Part shown: piece by piece, positions 1 through 11,350 of the stretch
How the letters are laid out: each line of letters opens with the position of its first letter
Numbering within the stretch: the stretch's first letter is position 1
Source: Oopsacas minuta
Taxonomy: Eukaryota; Porifera; Hexactinellida; Lyssacinosida; Leucopsacidae
NCBI GenBank assembly: GCA_024704765.1
Contig: JAKMXF010000332.1
Location: 292,018-356,017, forward strand
Direction of reading: 5' to 3'
Length of the DNA stretch: 64,000 nucleotides
The notes under the pieces: generated by a model
Databases searched by the model: none
The model's input: the letters and a program-made list of their open reading frames with translations, nothing else
Told to the model about the DNA's origin: nothing
Position numbers and translations under genes: made by a program

Positions 1-230
1 CTGAACTCTGGGGTCATTCGTGACCCCAATGAAGAATGTACATGCTGAACTCTGGGGTCATTCGTGACCCCAATGAAGAATGTACATGCTGAACTCTGGG
101 GTCATTCGTTACCCCAATGAATAGTGTACATGCAGGACTCTGGGGTCATTCGTTACCCCAATGAAGAATGTACAGGCTGAACTCTGGGTCATCTCGTGTG
201 GGGTCATAAGTGACCCCAGTGGGTACTTTG
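1..230. repeat. 44-bp tandem array with hairpin units
   Basis: Four 44-bp units begin at 1, 45, 89 and 133, and a degenerate fifth runs from 177. Each unit holds an inverted repeat, GGGGTCA-TTCG-TGACCCC, that folds as a 7-bp stem with a TTCG loop. In the third and fourth units the right arm reads TTACCCC, which breaks one pair. The array starts at the first base of the window, so it probably continues to the left. Function is unknown. Confidence 0.9.
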
Positions 231-2114
231 GAGGTTAATAATGGTCTCTCTGGCTTAATAATGGTCTCTCTGGCAAAGTTTTGCTCAAAATCCCAATATT
301 TATATCGATTGTAATTACTTAATATACCTACGTATATGATTATCGTACCTACCCTAAATACCCACATAGAGTGTTCTTTGACTGTGTTATATTCTCATGA
401 TATTCATACAACACTTCAGAGTGAATTAATTATTTGTTGTTGGGATTAAATCACAAATATTCAATGCCCTAAAAATACTGCTATACATTTACAATCCCCA
501 GGACAAGTGAATTAGAAAACTAGAAAATCAATCATTCGTAGTACTGTAAAACTTGTTTATAATGGCTAACGAATGTACTGACAAAAATGACAGCTATGTA
601 AAGGTGGTGGCTTGTGAGATTGGCCGTTATAGACAAGTTTATATTCAGTAAAAGGCCAGTAATTTATTGTGGCTGCTGGCCACGTTTAGCAGGTGGTCGC
701 CATACAGATGTCATTATAATTGAAATCGTAGTTGATTCCTTTTTGGTTGCCGCCATATGAATGTGACCTGTATACCTATACAGAGCTGGTAGTTAAGCAA
801 GGTTGACTGTATAATTGAAAAATTCCAGGTAAATGCTCACCTTTATGTTCTTTGAGGTCTCAAACATCATTTTCTAAATGCACAACAATTCCTTTCTGCT
901 CCTTAATTGAATTATCTTTATCAAATATATGACCTTGCAGACAATTTGAAGTTTTTGGAAAAGATGTGTAGGTATCATTAAGCCTTGAGTAATTTGTTCT
1001 TTGTATGTTTTCACTTATTCGTTACTTAATTTGTAAGGAAATGGTTGCGTTGATATAGTTGAGTAATTATGATATCGTAGTGGTACTGGTTTATACACCT
1101 GCTCTTACACTAAAGGATCTTGTAATGCGGATTTAGTTTACAGACCTGCACCTTTGGCAGCACTATCTTTCTTTATATTATAAACTATGAATAGCCACTA
1201 TTTATTAGAAACATAGTTGTCGTATCTAGTGTGAAATACTATACTTCGCTTGCTTCTATAATCTAGATGTTTGCATTCTGCAGATACCAGACATTAAAGT
1301 ACTGAGCACAGTTCAAATACTACTTAATGGATGCCTAAGTTGTTAGAACAAAGGGAACCTTTTTTCTTGTCAGTAAAGATAATCCACTATGTTTTTGTCA
1401 GTTTGAGTTTGCCTATATGAATGTACTTTGTGAAGTCAAGAAAGTTTAATCGTGTCATAATTTTACTACATTGGAGTCTCGTTAATATCAACATGGTTAA
1501 GATTTAACTCCAGATAGGAGTTCACTTTATCAGACCCCTTCAATGCCTTTTCAATGTAAATTAGTTCGGATAATTCGTACTACGGATAAAGAGTATGTAT
1601 TTGGCAGGGTGTACGTATTAACGAGACTCTACTGTATTACCGTCTGTATACTTATGATCTGCTATCAATGCGAGTGGATGGTTTTCCGACTGTCATACAT
1701 TTATCTTGAGTCCCAGACCATGAACATATTGTTCTAGAACAGATTATCTATTTAATTCTGCTTCAATATATAATCTTGATTCGGGTATCCTTGCTCACAC
1801 ATTTCGGCTACTTCGAAGTGGTCCGAAATCATTGTTTTAAATGTTTCATCAGCATCTTTACGGATTTTTGATTGTAATTCGAAATAACTACATGTAAAAT
1901 TTTCAAGCTGGATTATTGTTGAGAAGCGTCTAATTGTTGTATGTTCTATAATAAGTGCCCGCATGCACTATCTATCTTACGTTCATATGTTGTGTACTTT
2001 ATTCGCACGCGCTATTTACTTATCGCGTATACAATTGTACTTTTTAATACCTCCTATGCCACGAAGATCTTCAGTTATTTGTGTGCAAATCTTCACTTAT
2101 TCTTTTCTTCTCAG
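231..2114. other. Non-coding, upstream of the first visible NPEPL1 exon
   Basis: No convincing coding exon was found here apart from the small transposon at 1469-1634. Because the first visible NPEPL1 exon begins with a splice acceptor, this stretch is probably part of an upstream intron. The exons for the N-terminal domain are probably left of the window. Confidence 0.5.
1469..1634. mobile_element. pogo-like MITE, copy 1
   Basis: The ends are inverted: the left reads CATTGGAGTCTCGTTAATA and the right, in reverse complement, CAGTAGAGTCTCGTTAATA. TA follows the right end. The interior (a stretch ending AATTAGTTCGGATAA) recurs in the copy at 48784-48933, so this is a dispersed non-autonomous family. 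TA targets and CAG-type ends suit pogo/Tc1-mariner mobilisation. Confidence 0.75.
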
Positions 2115-2511
2115 GTTTACGAATTACTCAAGACCTCTTGCGTCTCACTTACCGTTATAGAAGGCGATGAACTTATGAACTGTGGCCTAGGGGGAATATT
2201 TGGTGTTGGTAAACAAGCTTCAAGTATGTCCAAATTCGTTGTTTTGAGTTACACTCCAGTAGGAGCAACTCTTGTTTACAGTTGGGTTGGCAAAGGAATT
2301 GTTTATGATACTGGAGGTCTTTCATTGAAACCGAAAGGTTTCATGGCTGGGATGAAACGAGATTGTGGCGGCGCAGCTGCTATCTTAGGGGCTTTTTACG
2401 CACTTGTTACTCAGGAGTTTTCCCAAACTTTACATGCTATTCTTTGTCTTGCAGAAAATGCTATAGGACCCAAAGCTACTCGTCCAGATGATATACATAC
2501 ACTATACTCGG
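2115..2511 (+). CDS. NPEPL1: NPEPL1-type M17 aminopeptidase, catalytic exon
   Basis: This exon encodes the first part of the catalytic domain of a zinc leucyl aminopeptidase (family M17), closest to animal NPEPL1, a probable cytosolic aminopeptidase. It carries VGKGIVYDTGG (metal-binding Lys and Asp), LSLK (second Lys) and MKRDCGGAAA (metal-binding Asp), then LAENAIGPKATRPDD. All expected ligands for this half are present. It begins after a strong acceptor, TTTTCTTCTCAG (AG at 2113-2114), and ends at 2511 before a GTAATA donor, in phase 1. The next exon is 17.4 kb away at 19933; the joined codon reads Gly and continues LYSGKTVEINN. The N-terminal domain was not found in the window. Family assignment is firm; which paralogue is inference. 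Confidence 0.9.
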
Positions 2512-3689
2512 GTAATATTATAAATTCTACTTTTATAAGTACTACTCTGTGATCAGTTCTGCATCTCTAGAGCAATATTGGACACTGAAATTCACTAATT
2601 GAAATTTGAACCATAATTCCTATTTATTCACTTGTCAACAACTTAAGGATACTCTTTCTAACAACTTCAGTATTGACCAAAATCCTCGTGACATTTACCA
2701 TTAGGCCGCTGTTAGTTTGAAAGATGTTTCAGCTCCACCGCCCGCATCTGACTTGGCTACCGCATAAACATTGTTATTATTGTCATTATTTCACCATTTA
2801 CTTAATGTATTTCTACTGCAAGGTGTGTAAACTGGCCAGAGTACAATAGTATCTTTTTCATGGACTAGCCTATTTCACATCAAAATTGTCTTAGTAATTA
2901 TACTATTTTTTATGAATGAAGTCAATTTACCAATTTTCCAGCTGATACCTCACAAAATAATGAGATAATTATCATGAACCGTCCACCCGCATGCATATTC
3001 AAATGGATCTAATGTAGAGCTGAAACTAGTTTCTCATTAACTATGCCCTTAACTATACTAAGAAGGAAAATTCATCGTTTTAAATTTTTAACTATGTTTT
3101 GCCATTGTCAAATACAATGGAGTCGAAGTCATGTCCTTAGATTGTGGAATACGTTAATTCATATTTCGTATTGACGAAATCAAAAGTTTATATGTACTTG
3201 TGTAGTTCATTGCCTTGACAAACAGAAATTCGTTACCAGAGGTTACCTGTAAAGCTGCAGTGGATTTAATGAGCACCTTAGGGTAGGTCTGCATTTGTTT
3301 AATATCTAGGCATTTGAAATTAGCTGTTTTTGGTCTTCCGATGCTAAAGGTTCGATTGTTCAGGATGCAACTGAGTATTCTTTGGCGAATAATTCAACAC
3401 TCCATTACCAACCAAGAATCAGTATCCGGTATTCGGTTGGCCCCACACCGAATATTTTCAGTATTCAGTTTGGCTACTACTCAGGAATACTGATATTTGG
3501 TCCGAGCGGTTTCCACCTTAAAATATTTCTACGTTCAGTATTTTGCATAGATTTGCTTCATTTATGAAAAATTACCTATTATTTATAATTTTGGGATAAT
3601 GCAAAATATGTTAATTAGTGTTATTCTAAACAATAGTACCGCTAAAAGTTCAGAAGTTATTAAAAGAAGGATATCGACTAAGCTATGAA

Positions 3690-3864
3690 TGAGGTCAATT
3701 ACTGGTTCAAAGTGATTTGATGAGTTCGTTGAATACATAGCTGTATTGCTGTATTTGTGATGTTGAGAGCTATATTGATATCACGTCCAGTGACATTCTT
3801 TTTTCTTGACATCATTGTGTAGATTGGCAACAAAAATGTCAACATCAAGCATCTTAGAAAAAGC
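3690..3864 (-). pseudogene. OTU cysteine-protease domain, C-terminal part
   Basis: Directly after the mariner's left TA the minus strand reads AFSKMLDVDIFVANLH in the same frame that stopped at 10322, completing the expected EII-A segment of OTU domains. After a frameshift comes SNHFEPVIDL (about 3690-3720), the catalytic-His box. Deleting 3867-10319 and one TA therefore restores a recognisable OTU domain. Confidence 0.78.
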
Positions 3865-3970
3865 TACAAGAGTTGTTCAATAAATTATGAGACTTTTTTT
3901 CATAATTTTGTAGTAAATCTATACTTATCATAATTGATTATCAAATGCTTTGATAAATTCCCCTTTAACT

Positions 3971-4812
3971 TTATACATCGTTTCCATCGCTCTGGTAACT
4001 TTTCCAGCCCAATGGTATAGAATTCTTTAGGGGCCTCCATTTCCCACTGTTTATTTCGTACTCCAGCCTTTTGAAATCCTCAAATCTCTTCCCTCGAAGG
4101 GGCCTATCATCTCTCCAAACAGCCAGTAGTCGCTTGGAGTCAGGTCTGGGATGAGGGAGGCATTCGAATCCTAAGTCGTCAATTGCAGCCATTGTATTGG
4201 AACTTACATGGGGCCTTGCGTTGTCATGTTGCAGCGATACGCCACGTGTCAACTTGCCTCGCCTCTCACGTTTAATCGCTTGACGCAATTCTTTCAATTC
4301 GTCAACGAAATAATCACTGTTTATGTTGGTCTTCTCAGCAACCAGTCGAGGTGTATAATTCCTTCCCTATCCCCAAATACTGTTGCTATTCTCTTCCCTG
4401 CTGATTTTGCGGCCTTTACCTTGATGAGTACAGGTTCATCACGTCTCTTCCACTGCTTCGATTGAGTTTTGCTCTCTTGTTCATAATAATGAAATCAAAT
4501 TTCATCCCCCCTTCTCTTACGATCCAAAGGTTTTCCTCTACCTTGTATCTTGAAAGTAATTCCTTGCTAACTCTGACCCTTTCGCGTTTTTGTTCTTTTG
4601 AAAGAAGTTTTGGGTCCCAACGCGCAGTTACCTTCGACATTTCCAGATCTTTAGTGATAATCGAGTGTAGTGTAGCTTTTGATATACGTATCCTCTCTTC
4701 TAACTCGCGCAGGGTTATTAGTCTGTCCTCGTCCAAAATTGTTTGGACCCTCTCGATATTACTGGGGTTTTTAGGAAGTCGGAAGACCTGGACGAGGGTA
4801 ATCGTGGAGGTC
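3971..4812 (-). pseudogene. mariner transposase, second HTH and catalytic piece
   Basis: The minus strand reads LHDYPRPGLPTS, then after a frameshift NIERVQTILDEDRLITLREL (second HTH), KVTARWDPKLLSKEQKRERV, VFGDREGIIHL and LQHDNARPHVSS with the second catalytic Asp. The first catalytic motif (usually GDE[ST]W) is unrecognisable and the third, after LPHPRPDS, is out of frame. Several frameshifts and stops are present. The family is the SETMAR-related mariner group; the copy is dead. Confidence 0.82.
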
Positions 4813-4971
4813 TGTTGCGAGGATTTTAACCCGCAATACAAAATCCCAATACCATATCCATGGTGCGGGCCAAAATCCTACGACCTAATATATGCGTAGG
4901 GTTTTGACCCGCATCAAAATGTGTTATTGTCGTAGGATTCTGACCAGCATATGAGGTCGTAGGATTTTGAC
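4813..4971. repeat. Left TIR and four subterminal repeats of element A
   Basis: The TIR core (GTAGGATTTTGACCCGCA) recurs inside the left end: inverted at 4864-4885, direct at 4894-4914, and in diverged direct form at 4931-4950 and 4957-4971. The right end has only the terminal copy (9944-9968). Repeated subterminal motifs in DNA transposons are often transposase-binding sites; that role is inference here. Confidence 0.8.
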
Positions 4972-6216
4972 TCTAAAGTAATCTTACTTCTCTGTCATGT
5001 GACTTTTTCGAATTTCATACACTCTTATTACGTAATTACCACTAAATGTACGTAAAGTAATTCAACTTTAGACTAGCTATACTTATACCTAACTGAATAA
5101 ACAAGTCAATTTAGAGTTGGATTCTAGAAAGTAGTGAATTTGTTTGATAACATGTAAACTATGTTCCCACTACATATAACAAATTTACAATATGTATAAT
5201 TATCCAAAATGCCAAAAATAGGCAGTGTATGTAAATATTTTGTAATAATATTACTTAGACTGAAGGTGGTAGGTATTTGATAATTGTATTTAATAACTCA
5301 TAATAAATAATATAATTTAATATGTCAATTTATATATTGCAATATATTCTATCAAATGACAAATTTTTGCAAGCATTAGCATGGTAATAAATATTCGGAA
5401 TATCTTAAGTATGAATTGTAGGCGATTTCATCTTTGCCCATTTCTCTATACTTCCTAACAAGTTTTAGGGAATATACCATTGAAATATGTTTATCTATTG
5501 CACAAGTATAGACTATGCATTTGTTACGGGAGTCTTGATATAATGTTGATACACATATAGAGTTGAAGTGAAAACCGCGAGCCTCTGGCACGCTGCATAC
5601 TCCTGGATAAGACTAGATTTCTATAAACAAAACAAGTCAGCTGCGGTGGCCTCCTCCTTGCCCTTACAGCCATCCCCTATCGCTAAAAGTTTAACGCTAA
5701 CCTCACCTTGTTTATGTGTGCAGTGTAGGAGCGAGTTTGATGTGATTGCGATCACACCAAATTTAATTCTAAGCTGCAACATAAACGAATACGTACAATA
5801 AATCGTAATTTGACAGACACGCGAGAAGCTAACGGACCCCAAACGACCACAGACAAGGAGACATTAAAAGTTTAAAAATAGATAAGAAACTCGCTTGTAT
5901 CTGATTCCATGCTGTATTTCGTCTCGGCATAGACTCGTCAGTTACGCTTCCTTTTTCGCAATATACTTAGATGGTAGAGTGATGATATTTGCCACTAGGG
6001 ATGTGCTGTTGCAGGTCGCGTTTCCATTATCTGGGCTCACCATACTATATAAGGATTGCCTGAATAACCTCGGGCAGAGGTCCCCACAAAGTTCGATGTA
6101 CCTTGCCTTTGAGCGCTTTCGAATGATGGAAAAGAGTCGTGAATCGCTAAGAATTAGTCAGAAGAGTGCAAGAGGTAGAATACAGTATTGAGTGATCCGA
6201 TGAAAGTGTCACAGTC

Positions 6217-7260
6217 TCAAAGTTGGATAATTGGTTTTCTCATTCCGTCATATTTGTAGAGTTGCCCGTTTTGGTAAAGGATTGAATAAAAGTGTCTATT
6301 ACTCAATATACTAAAGCCAGCAAGTTGGTAGTGAAGTGTCCGTTGGTTGTGGCTGATGGTAGAGTGTTTGTCAATATCACTTACAAAAATGTCTGGCAAT
6401 TCGGGTAGATGTCCGATTTCAACTGTTAGCATGACAGGTATTGACTTGAATTGACCAGATATCCTCTCTAAGACATCAGTAGTTGATCCACAAGACTTTC
6501 ATTTAATAGGAATGAGACTTCGATTAACAGATGATTCCAGGTTTGTAATAACGCCTCCTATATTATTAATCATGGATTGTGTCTCAAAGATATTGGTGCA
6601 TTGGTGGTATTGGAAGATAGTGAAATATTTGTCGTTGCACAAATCTTCTGTTCGTAAATATTTGATGATGTTACCCTCTGATCCAAAGAAATCGTAAGAC
6701 CGTATCAATCCTGAGGAATTATAAATAACTTCAAGCCCAATTTTAGTAGCAACATATTCTCGAAGTTTCTCAAATTCATAATTAACAGCCAATTCGAATA
6801 TGTAGTGGAATTCAGCTTCAATATGTGTACTTCCGATTAACTTCAGTGAGTTTATGATGGTTGCTTTATTCGGACTAAGAATAGTCAGTATATTGTCGAT
6901 AGAACAGGTGTTAGATTGCACGATGTTGTTATACTCTCCTCCCCATATAAGATATGGGATAAGATCTGATGCATTTTGTATACATTGTTCGGGTATTTTA
7001 ATGATCTCATGAACTTGCTCAGTTGGGGATATTAACTCAATTATTACTGGTAATAGAACAGCAATTGGATATTCAAGATCTCTTCGTGTCTCTTCAGGTA
7101 TTTCAGTAGGATAGGAGGAACGATATTCTGTGTACCAATTACCTGCTGATACAGCAAGTTTCTCCTTAATCTCAAAATTTAGTTCGTTGGGTGGATGATA
7201 AGAATATAGTAAATATAATGAAGTTAGAGATGCAGCTTTTGTAGCGAGTTTCTCATGGAG
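6217..7260 (-). pseudogene. USP/C98-like thiol-peptidase frame of element A
   Basis: A minus-strand frame of about 347 codons runs from 7260 to a stop at 6217, broken by one in-frame TGA (6499-6501). No ATG opens it, so an upstream exon is likely; a short separate frame at 7277-7480 is a candidate. About a third of the way in is NTCSIDNILTIL, resembling the Cys-box of USP/USPL1-type peptidases. Near the end is YQLAGFSILSNRHFYSILYQ followed by LYKYDGM, resembling their His-box. The order and spacing (about 200 residues) suit a papain-fold deubiquitinase or deSUMOylase. The name rests on these two motifs only; a Ulp-like or unrelated fold is possible. Confidence 0.5.
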
Positions 7261-7560
7261 TTAGGTTAAGTAGGTGTTATTGACAAGGGCTGATAGTATC
7301 CGAGGTTTCAATAAGTAGCTCAGAGTCGATTTTTTCATAGATTGAGTGTTGTTGCAGTGTTACAAGTGTTTCTTCCATGGTATCCAGGTTCAATATATCA
7401 TCCAATGAATCTAAATACATAATAAATATGTGAAATGTAGGATTGCTATTACGTATTAATCGAATCAATACAGAACACAACTAGTTTTATATGTACTTAA
7501 TCATGGGCTGAGTCAATTAGCTATAGTTCAGTACAATGTTTTCTCGTTAATATATTTACC

Positions 7561-9787
7561 GCTAGAAGGGAATTTGCAAGATCATTTGGACTTCTTTGAT
7601 TTTCCTGTCTTCGTTCGAACCTGCCCTTTTTCGTTCATGCGAGAATGATATTTTCGTGATAGATGGATAGGTAATTTGGTTGTTTTCCTATTTGGGTCTT
7701 TGCGAGAAACTATGTGGTTTTGTTTAACTTTCTCTATCGTATATGGTCCCAAATATTTCTTTGCATCTTTTGTTCTTGGGAGTCGCTTGGCTTCTTTATA
7801 TTATGTACAAGTACTTCATCTCCTTCCACAAATTCTGATCTAAAGTTAAAACAATGATTATACAAAGAATTGTAATCTGCCAATTACGTACAGTTTGGAT
7901 GATGCTAATTTTATAACTAAAAGTAGGTGTCTTGGAATTTATGAATTCATATAATTGAGGAAACAATAAATTAATTCCGATTCGAGACTATTGCATATTT
8001 ACCTGATTATACAACAGTCAGTAAATTTAATTTGATTTTAGTAAGAGATAATGTATGAAATTCCAACATGTTACATCACAACAAGAATGTGTTTCGTTAT
8101 TGCTTACCTGTTGTGTTTAACTTTGTGTCATATGTATTCTTTTGAACTTTCTGATCTGCCTTGATGTTTCAATAGCAGTCATCCTGTCAGCTTTACGTGT
8201 GGAAGAAAGATTTTTCTATCCATTCGTTATCAATTATAGGAAAGTCAAATGGGTGTGGTTCGTTTGCATCCATTTGAATATTCTCATCTTCTGATACTTC
8301 TGCCTCTGAGATATCAACTTCGGTTAGTAATCCGGGGTTAGTTGGAGAAGTGATAAGATTGAGAAGGTTAGATGAATCAAAGTCTCTCCCAAACATGAGA
8401 TAAAAGGGTGTGTAGCTTGTAGAGATTTTGGTTTGAGTATTTGCTGCTAGTACTGCTGTCTGTAATTCTCTGTCCATTCAGTTTCCCCATCAGATTGCAT
8501 CTTGTTGATTTTTCTATTTGTAAAAAGTGTTAAATTGATTCAAAGCTATCTAATTATAAACAACGTGCATTAAACGTATGTTAGGCTTATAATATATATA
8601 TATATATATATATTTGTATTTAGCATCAATACTCACGTTTTCAATATTTTGTTGTGTGACTCAATAAATCCGTTACTTTGTGGGTGGTATACTGTGGTTC
8701 TTCTGCTGTTGAAATTTATCTTTTTGTGAAATTCTTGAAGTTCCTATTTAGGAAGTAAATAAGAGAATGATAACAATCTACTATGCGCATGTATTTAGTC
8801 CAGTACAACGATAATTAGAAAGATAAAAAGAGTAATAAGGTAAATTTTTCTACCCGAAGGTAGTAGCATCAATTCGTAAATTCGTATTTATTAGTATTTA
8901 ACATAATTTAAAATCCAATTTTCCACACGGTTTCTTAAATATGGCCTTCAGGACGCACAATTTCTTGCCAGGGTATTTATTGAAGCAATGCGCTGACAAT
9001 TGACAATGCAATATGTTACGTACTTATATCCAATTTAGTAAGTTGCATTGTGTATCGGGAATAATTTACTTGCTGTATTTACAATTACTAATCTAGAGAA
9101 TGTAATAAATATGGGCTACCTTACTTGGGAATTCTGTTCACTGATCATGTTGGAGGATGTTAGATACGCCGAATGAGAGATAAATTTCTTGTAAACAATC
9201 CAATATTTCTTTAGAAGTTTTAGTTTTGAGTGGTCGGGCAATTACTAATTTACTCAGTTAGCACACGATTACAAGAATGTGCTGAAATCCAAGTACAATG
9301 CGAGACAAATTGCATATTCAGTATTGATTCCAGGATGAGTGACATTGTGATAGAATCTGATAATATTGTCAATTTCTGAGACTAGTGGAATCTCATAGTA
9401 TTTCAAACAGCCATTTTTCTTTCTGAAAATCTACACCAAAATTATTTTTGTCAAACTCAGAGATTGTAGCTAGCATTGAGGGCCAGAGAGCCCCTTAGGG
9501 TTTTCGCCCTTCTCATCTCCCTGTTGTACGCGAATTTAATGAGACAACTACATATCTGCCTACTCACGGATATGTAGTTACCTCAAGATTTCCAATTATG
9601 TCCCAGGAATAAGTATAAATCAAAATATCATTCAGGAATATACCTTAATTAGCTTATTCTCTTGAAAGTAAATCCCCTTGCACTTTCTGACAAAATTCTT
9701 CTTTCTGTAGCGATCACTCTTGATTTCTGGTGGGATAATATTCGTCTGGAGTTATCCACGAATTGCTTCATACTCTGTCGCATCCAT
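7561..9787 (-). pseudogene. Spliced integrase of the Ginger-like element A
   Basis: The likely start at 9787 reads MDATEYEAIRG, matching the start of the element-B integrase. Next come the zinc-binding segment (FYHNVTHPG, about 9330-9355), the core with LSKLVIARPLKTKTSKEI and ILQHDQ (second catalytic Asp), and an exon at 8637-8743 with YHPQSNGFIESHNK (catalytic Glu region). The C-terminal part follows at 8193-8513 (LAANTQTK, PFYLMFGRD) and 7561-7860 (FVEGDEVLVHN, KYLGPYTIEKV = GPY module). Introns at 8744-9119 and 8514-8636 match the positions of those in element B. A TGA at 9138-9140, another stop near the start and frameshifts inactivate it. Confidence 0.8.
8592..8613. repeat. (AT)n microsatellite
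   Basis: A run of alternating A and T, 22 bp long, lies inside the second visible intron of the element-A integrase. Confidence 0.95.
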
Positions 9788-9968
9788 AATGAAAAATGTC
9801 AAAAGCAAATATAAGTGTTGATCTTGAAATCTAGAAACAAAGTAAAATGTTAGTGTGTCCATTTAGGAAGTCACACATGTATAAATACGAATACTATGTG
9901 ACTAGGGATGAAATGTTGATATTACTTGATTTGCAATTGCTACTTGCGGGTCAAAATCCTACGCAACA

Positions 9969-10161
9969 GGTCCTTATCGCCATTATCAAAACGTTCGATC
10001 CATCTATATATGGTGGCTTTCGAAGGACATTCATCACAGAAAATATCCTGCATTTCAAGTAGAATGTATAAGTCAGTCTTCCACTCTTTCCACAGGTACC
10101 AAATTATTTGTCGTTTCCCTCTTTGCTCAAATCCATTAATTGAAAAAAGTAGGCTATACAA
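9969..10161 (-). pseudogene. mariner transposase, N-terminal piece
   Basis: The frame encodes a mariner/SETMAR-type helix-turn-helix DNA-binding domain, with CPSKATIYRWIERFDNGDKD near the break. It stops at the edge of the Ginger-like element. The next mariner codons continue at 4812 after removal of that element. Confidence 0.8.
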
Positions 10162-10321
10162 ATAAAATTCTACTGAAGAGTATGCTAGTAGAGTGGAGAG
10201 TATATTGTATAGAAGTTAGGCATTCAAGTTAGTCTTGTAATCTAATATTAGGCTTAGAGCTGTATTAACTAGGAGATGAATTCGATACATTAGTCTCATT
10301 ACTTATTGAACAACCCTTGTA

Positions 10322-10594
10322 TTATCTCCACATCTGAACCCCAAATGGCATCTGTATCTATGTTAGACTTTTTCAAATACTGAATAGGTGTGACATCTTC
10401 AAATTTGTCTCTAGATATCGAGAAATAATGCTTGTACCCTGAACGGCTATAAATCGGCAAATTTCTGCACGAATCTTTGAAAAGCTCTCTTGAGAACCCG
10501 TTAAGATAGTGGATAAAGCACGAAATGGACAGTTTCCATCGCCAACTATTTCTAATTCTGAAAACGGTATGAAGCTGTTTATTTCCTCACCCAA
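10322..10594 (-). pseudogene. OTU cysteine-protease domain, N-terminal part
   Basis: OTU domains are ubiquitin-specific cysteine proteases. The catalytic box VGDGNCPFRALS is clear at about 10515-10550, followed by ILTGSQESFSKIRAEICRF. After a frameshift the strand continues YLKKSNIDTDAIWGSDVEII up to 10322, where the mariner TIR begins. The typical OTU motif after the WGS segment is found on the far side of the mariner, at 3864. Only the catalytic domain is visible, and frameshifts mean no functional product. Confidence 0.8.
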
Positions 10595-11350
10595 ATAAGC
10601 ATTTACTTATAGTAGAGCAGTTTATGAGTTAACCCAAGTTGCGCGCACACTTAGATTTTAACCAACCAAGCTTTGGTGATGCATAGATTGCCCTATCGTT
10701 CTGGAGAGCTGGAGAAAAGATCTTATATGGGAAATATTCCTCATTGAATTTGGGTCAAGAATCTTTGCCTCCAGAAAGTTAACGTTCTAGAAATATGTGG
10801 TCAGTAATCTAATGGATAGCTGAAAGAATTCCTTACACTACTTCTCTTAATATATGTAACTTGTTTGTAGCAGACATATTTGCATAACAGTGATGAAAAA
10901 GTGAGTCTCGTTTGTGGCCGATATAATTAGGATCAGAGTGGGTCATCTGGCCATAGATCACCATAGGTAGCCCATAATTCACTTTGATTAGAATTCAGCA
11001 ATTAATCAATTAAATAACACATACCGTTGCATATAGAACGTGATTTTCCTAATCTAAAGGTTGGAGATTAGTTGTTTCTAGACAAGAGTACGCTGTTTTT
11101 GTCCACTCTACAGTGTCCCCAAGTATTTTCTCGCTAATGTAGTGAATATTAATAAATGAACGTATAAATCAATATTATTTATTTAATAGCGAAGTACTAT
11201 TTCAGGTGTAGAGCAATCCTTTAGGACATATGGTAAGATCGAGTTCGACAACATGAGGCCCTTTCCTTGTGTGTTAGATAGCTCTCTGAGAAGTTCTGAT
11301 GAATTTGTATTTTCTTTGATGTGATTAATAGCATTTTCCTATTGTATATA

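Larger units (their letters stand above)
4813..9968 (-). mobile_element. Ginger-like DNA transposon, 5156 bp (element A)
   Basis: The element is bounded by inverted repeats of about 25 bp. The left reads TGTTGCGAGGATTTTAACCC and the right, in reverse complement, TGTTGCGTAGGATTTTGACC. Both sides are flanked by GGTC (4809-4812 and 9969-9972), a perfect 4-bp target duplication. Removing the element and one GGTC rejoins the mariner frame as ...AAG GAC|CTC CAC.... TGTNR-type ends, a 4-bp duplication and a gypsy-like integrase with a GPY module are the published hallmarks of Ginger elements. It carries two minus-strand coding regions, an integrase (7561-9787) and a thiol-protease-like frame (6217-7260). 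Confidence 0.88.
3867..10319 (-). mobile_element. mariner (1293 bp before interruption)
   Basis: Terminal inverted repeats of 27 bp lie at 3867-3893 and 10293-10319; 24 of 27 positions match, and both contain GTTGTTCAATAA. Each end is flanked by TA (3865-3866 and 10320-10321). Subtracting the internal 5156-bp element and its 4-bp duplication leaves 1293 bp, the normal size of a mariner. The transposase lies on the minus strand in two pieces. Confidence 0.92.

Noticed and set aside
1-176. Possible CRISPR array
   Set aside because: Units are contiguous 44-bp tandem repeats with no unique spacers, in a eukaryotic context.
1941-2114. Extension of the M17 exon to the upstream ATG at 1941
   Set aside because: The residues before 2115 do not resemble the family, and a strong polypyrimidine-AG acceptor lies exactly where the similarity begins.
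4420-4440. Second hammerhead core from TTGATGAGTACAGG
   Set aside because: No GAA-A following a closed stem II and no cleavage triplet at the proper place.
7561-9787. LTR-retrotransposon pol gene
   Set aside because: No reverse transcriptase, RNase H or LTRs; TIRs with TGTTG ends, a 4-bp duplication and introns fit a Ginger-type DNA transposon.
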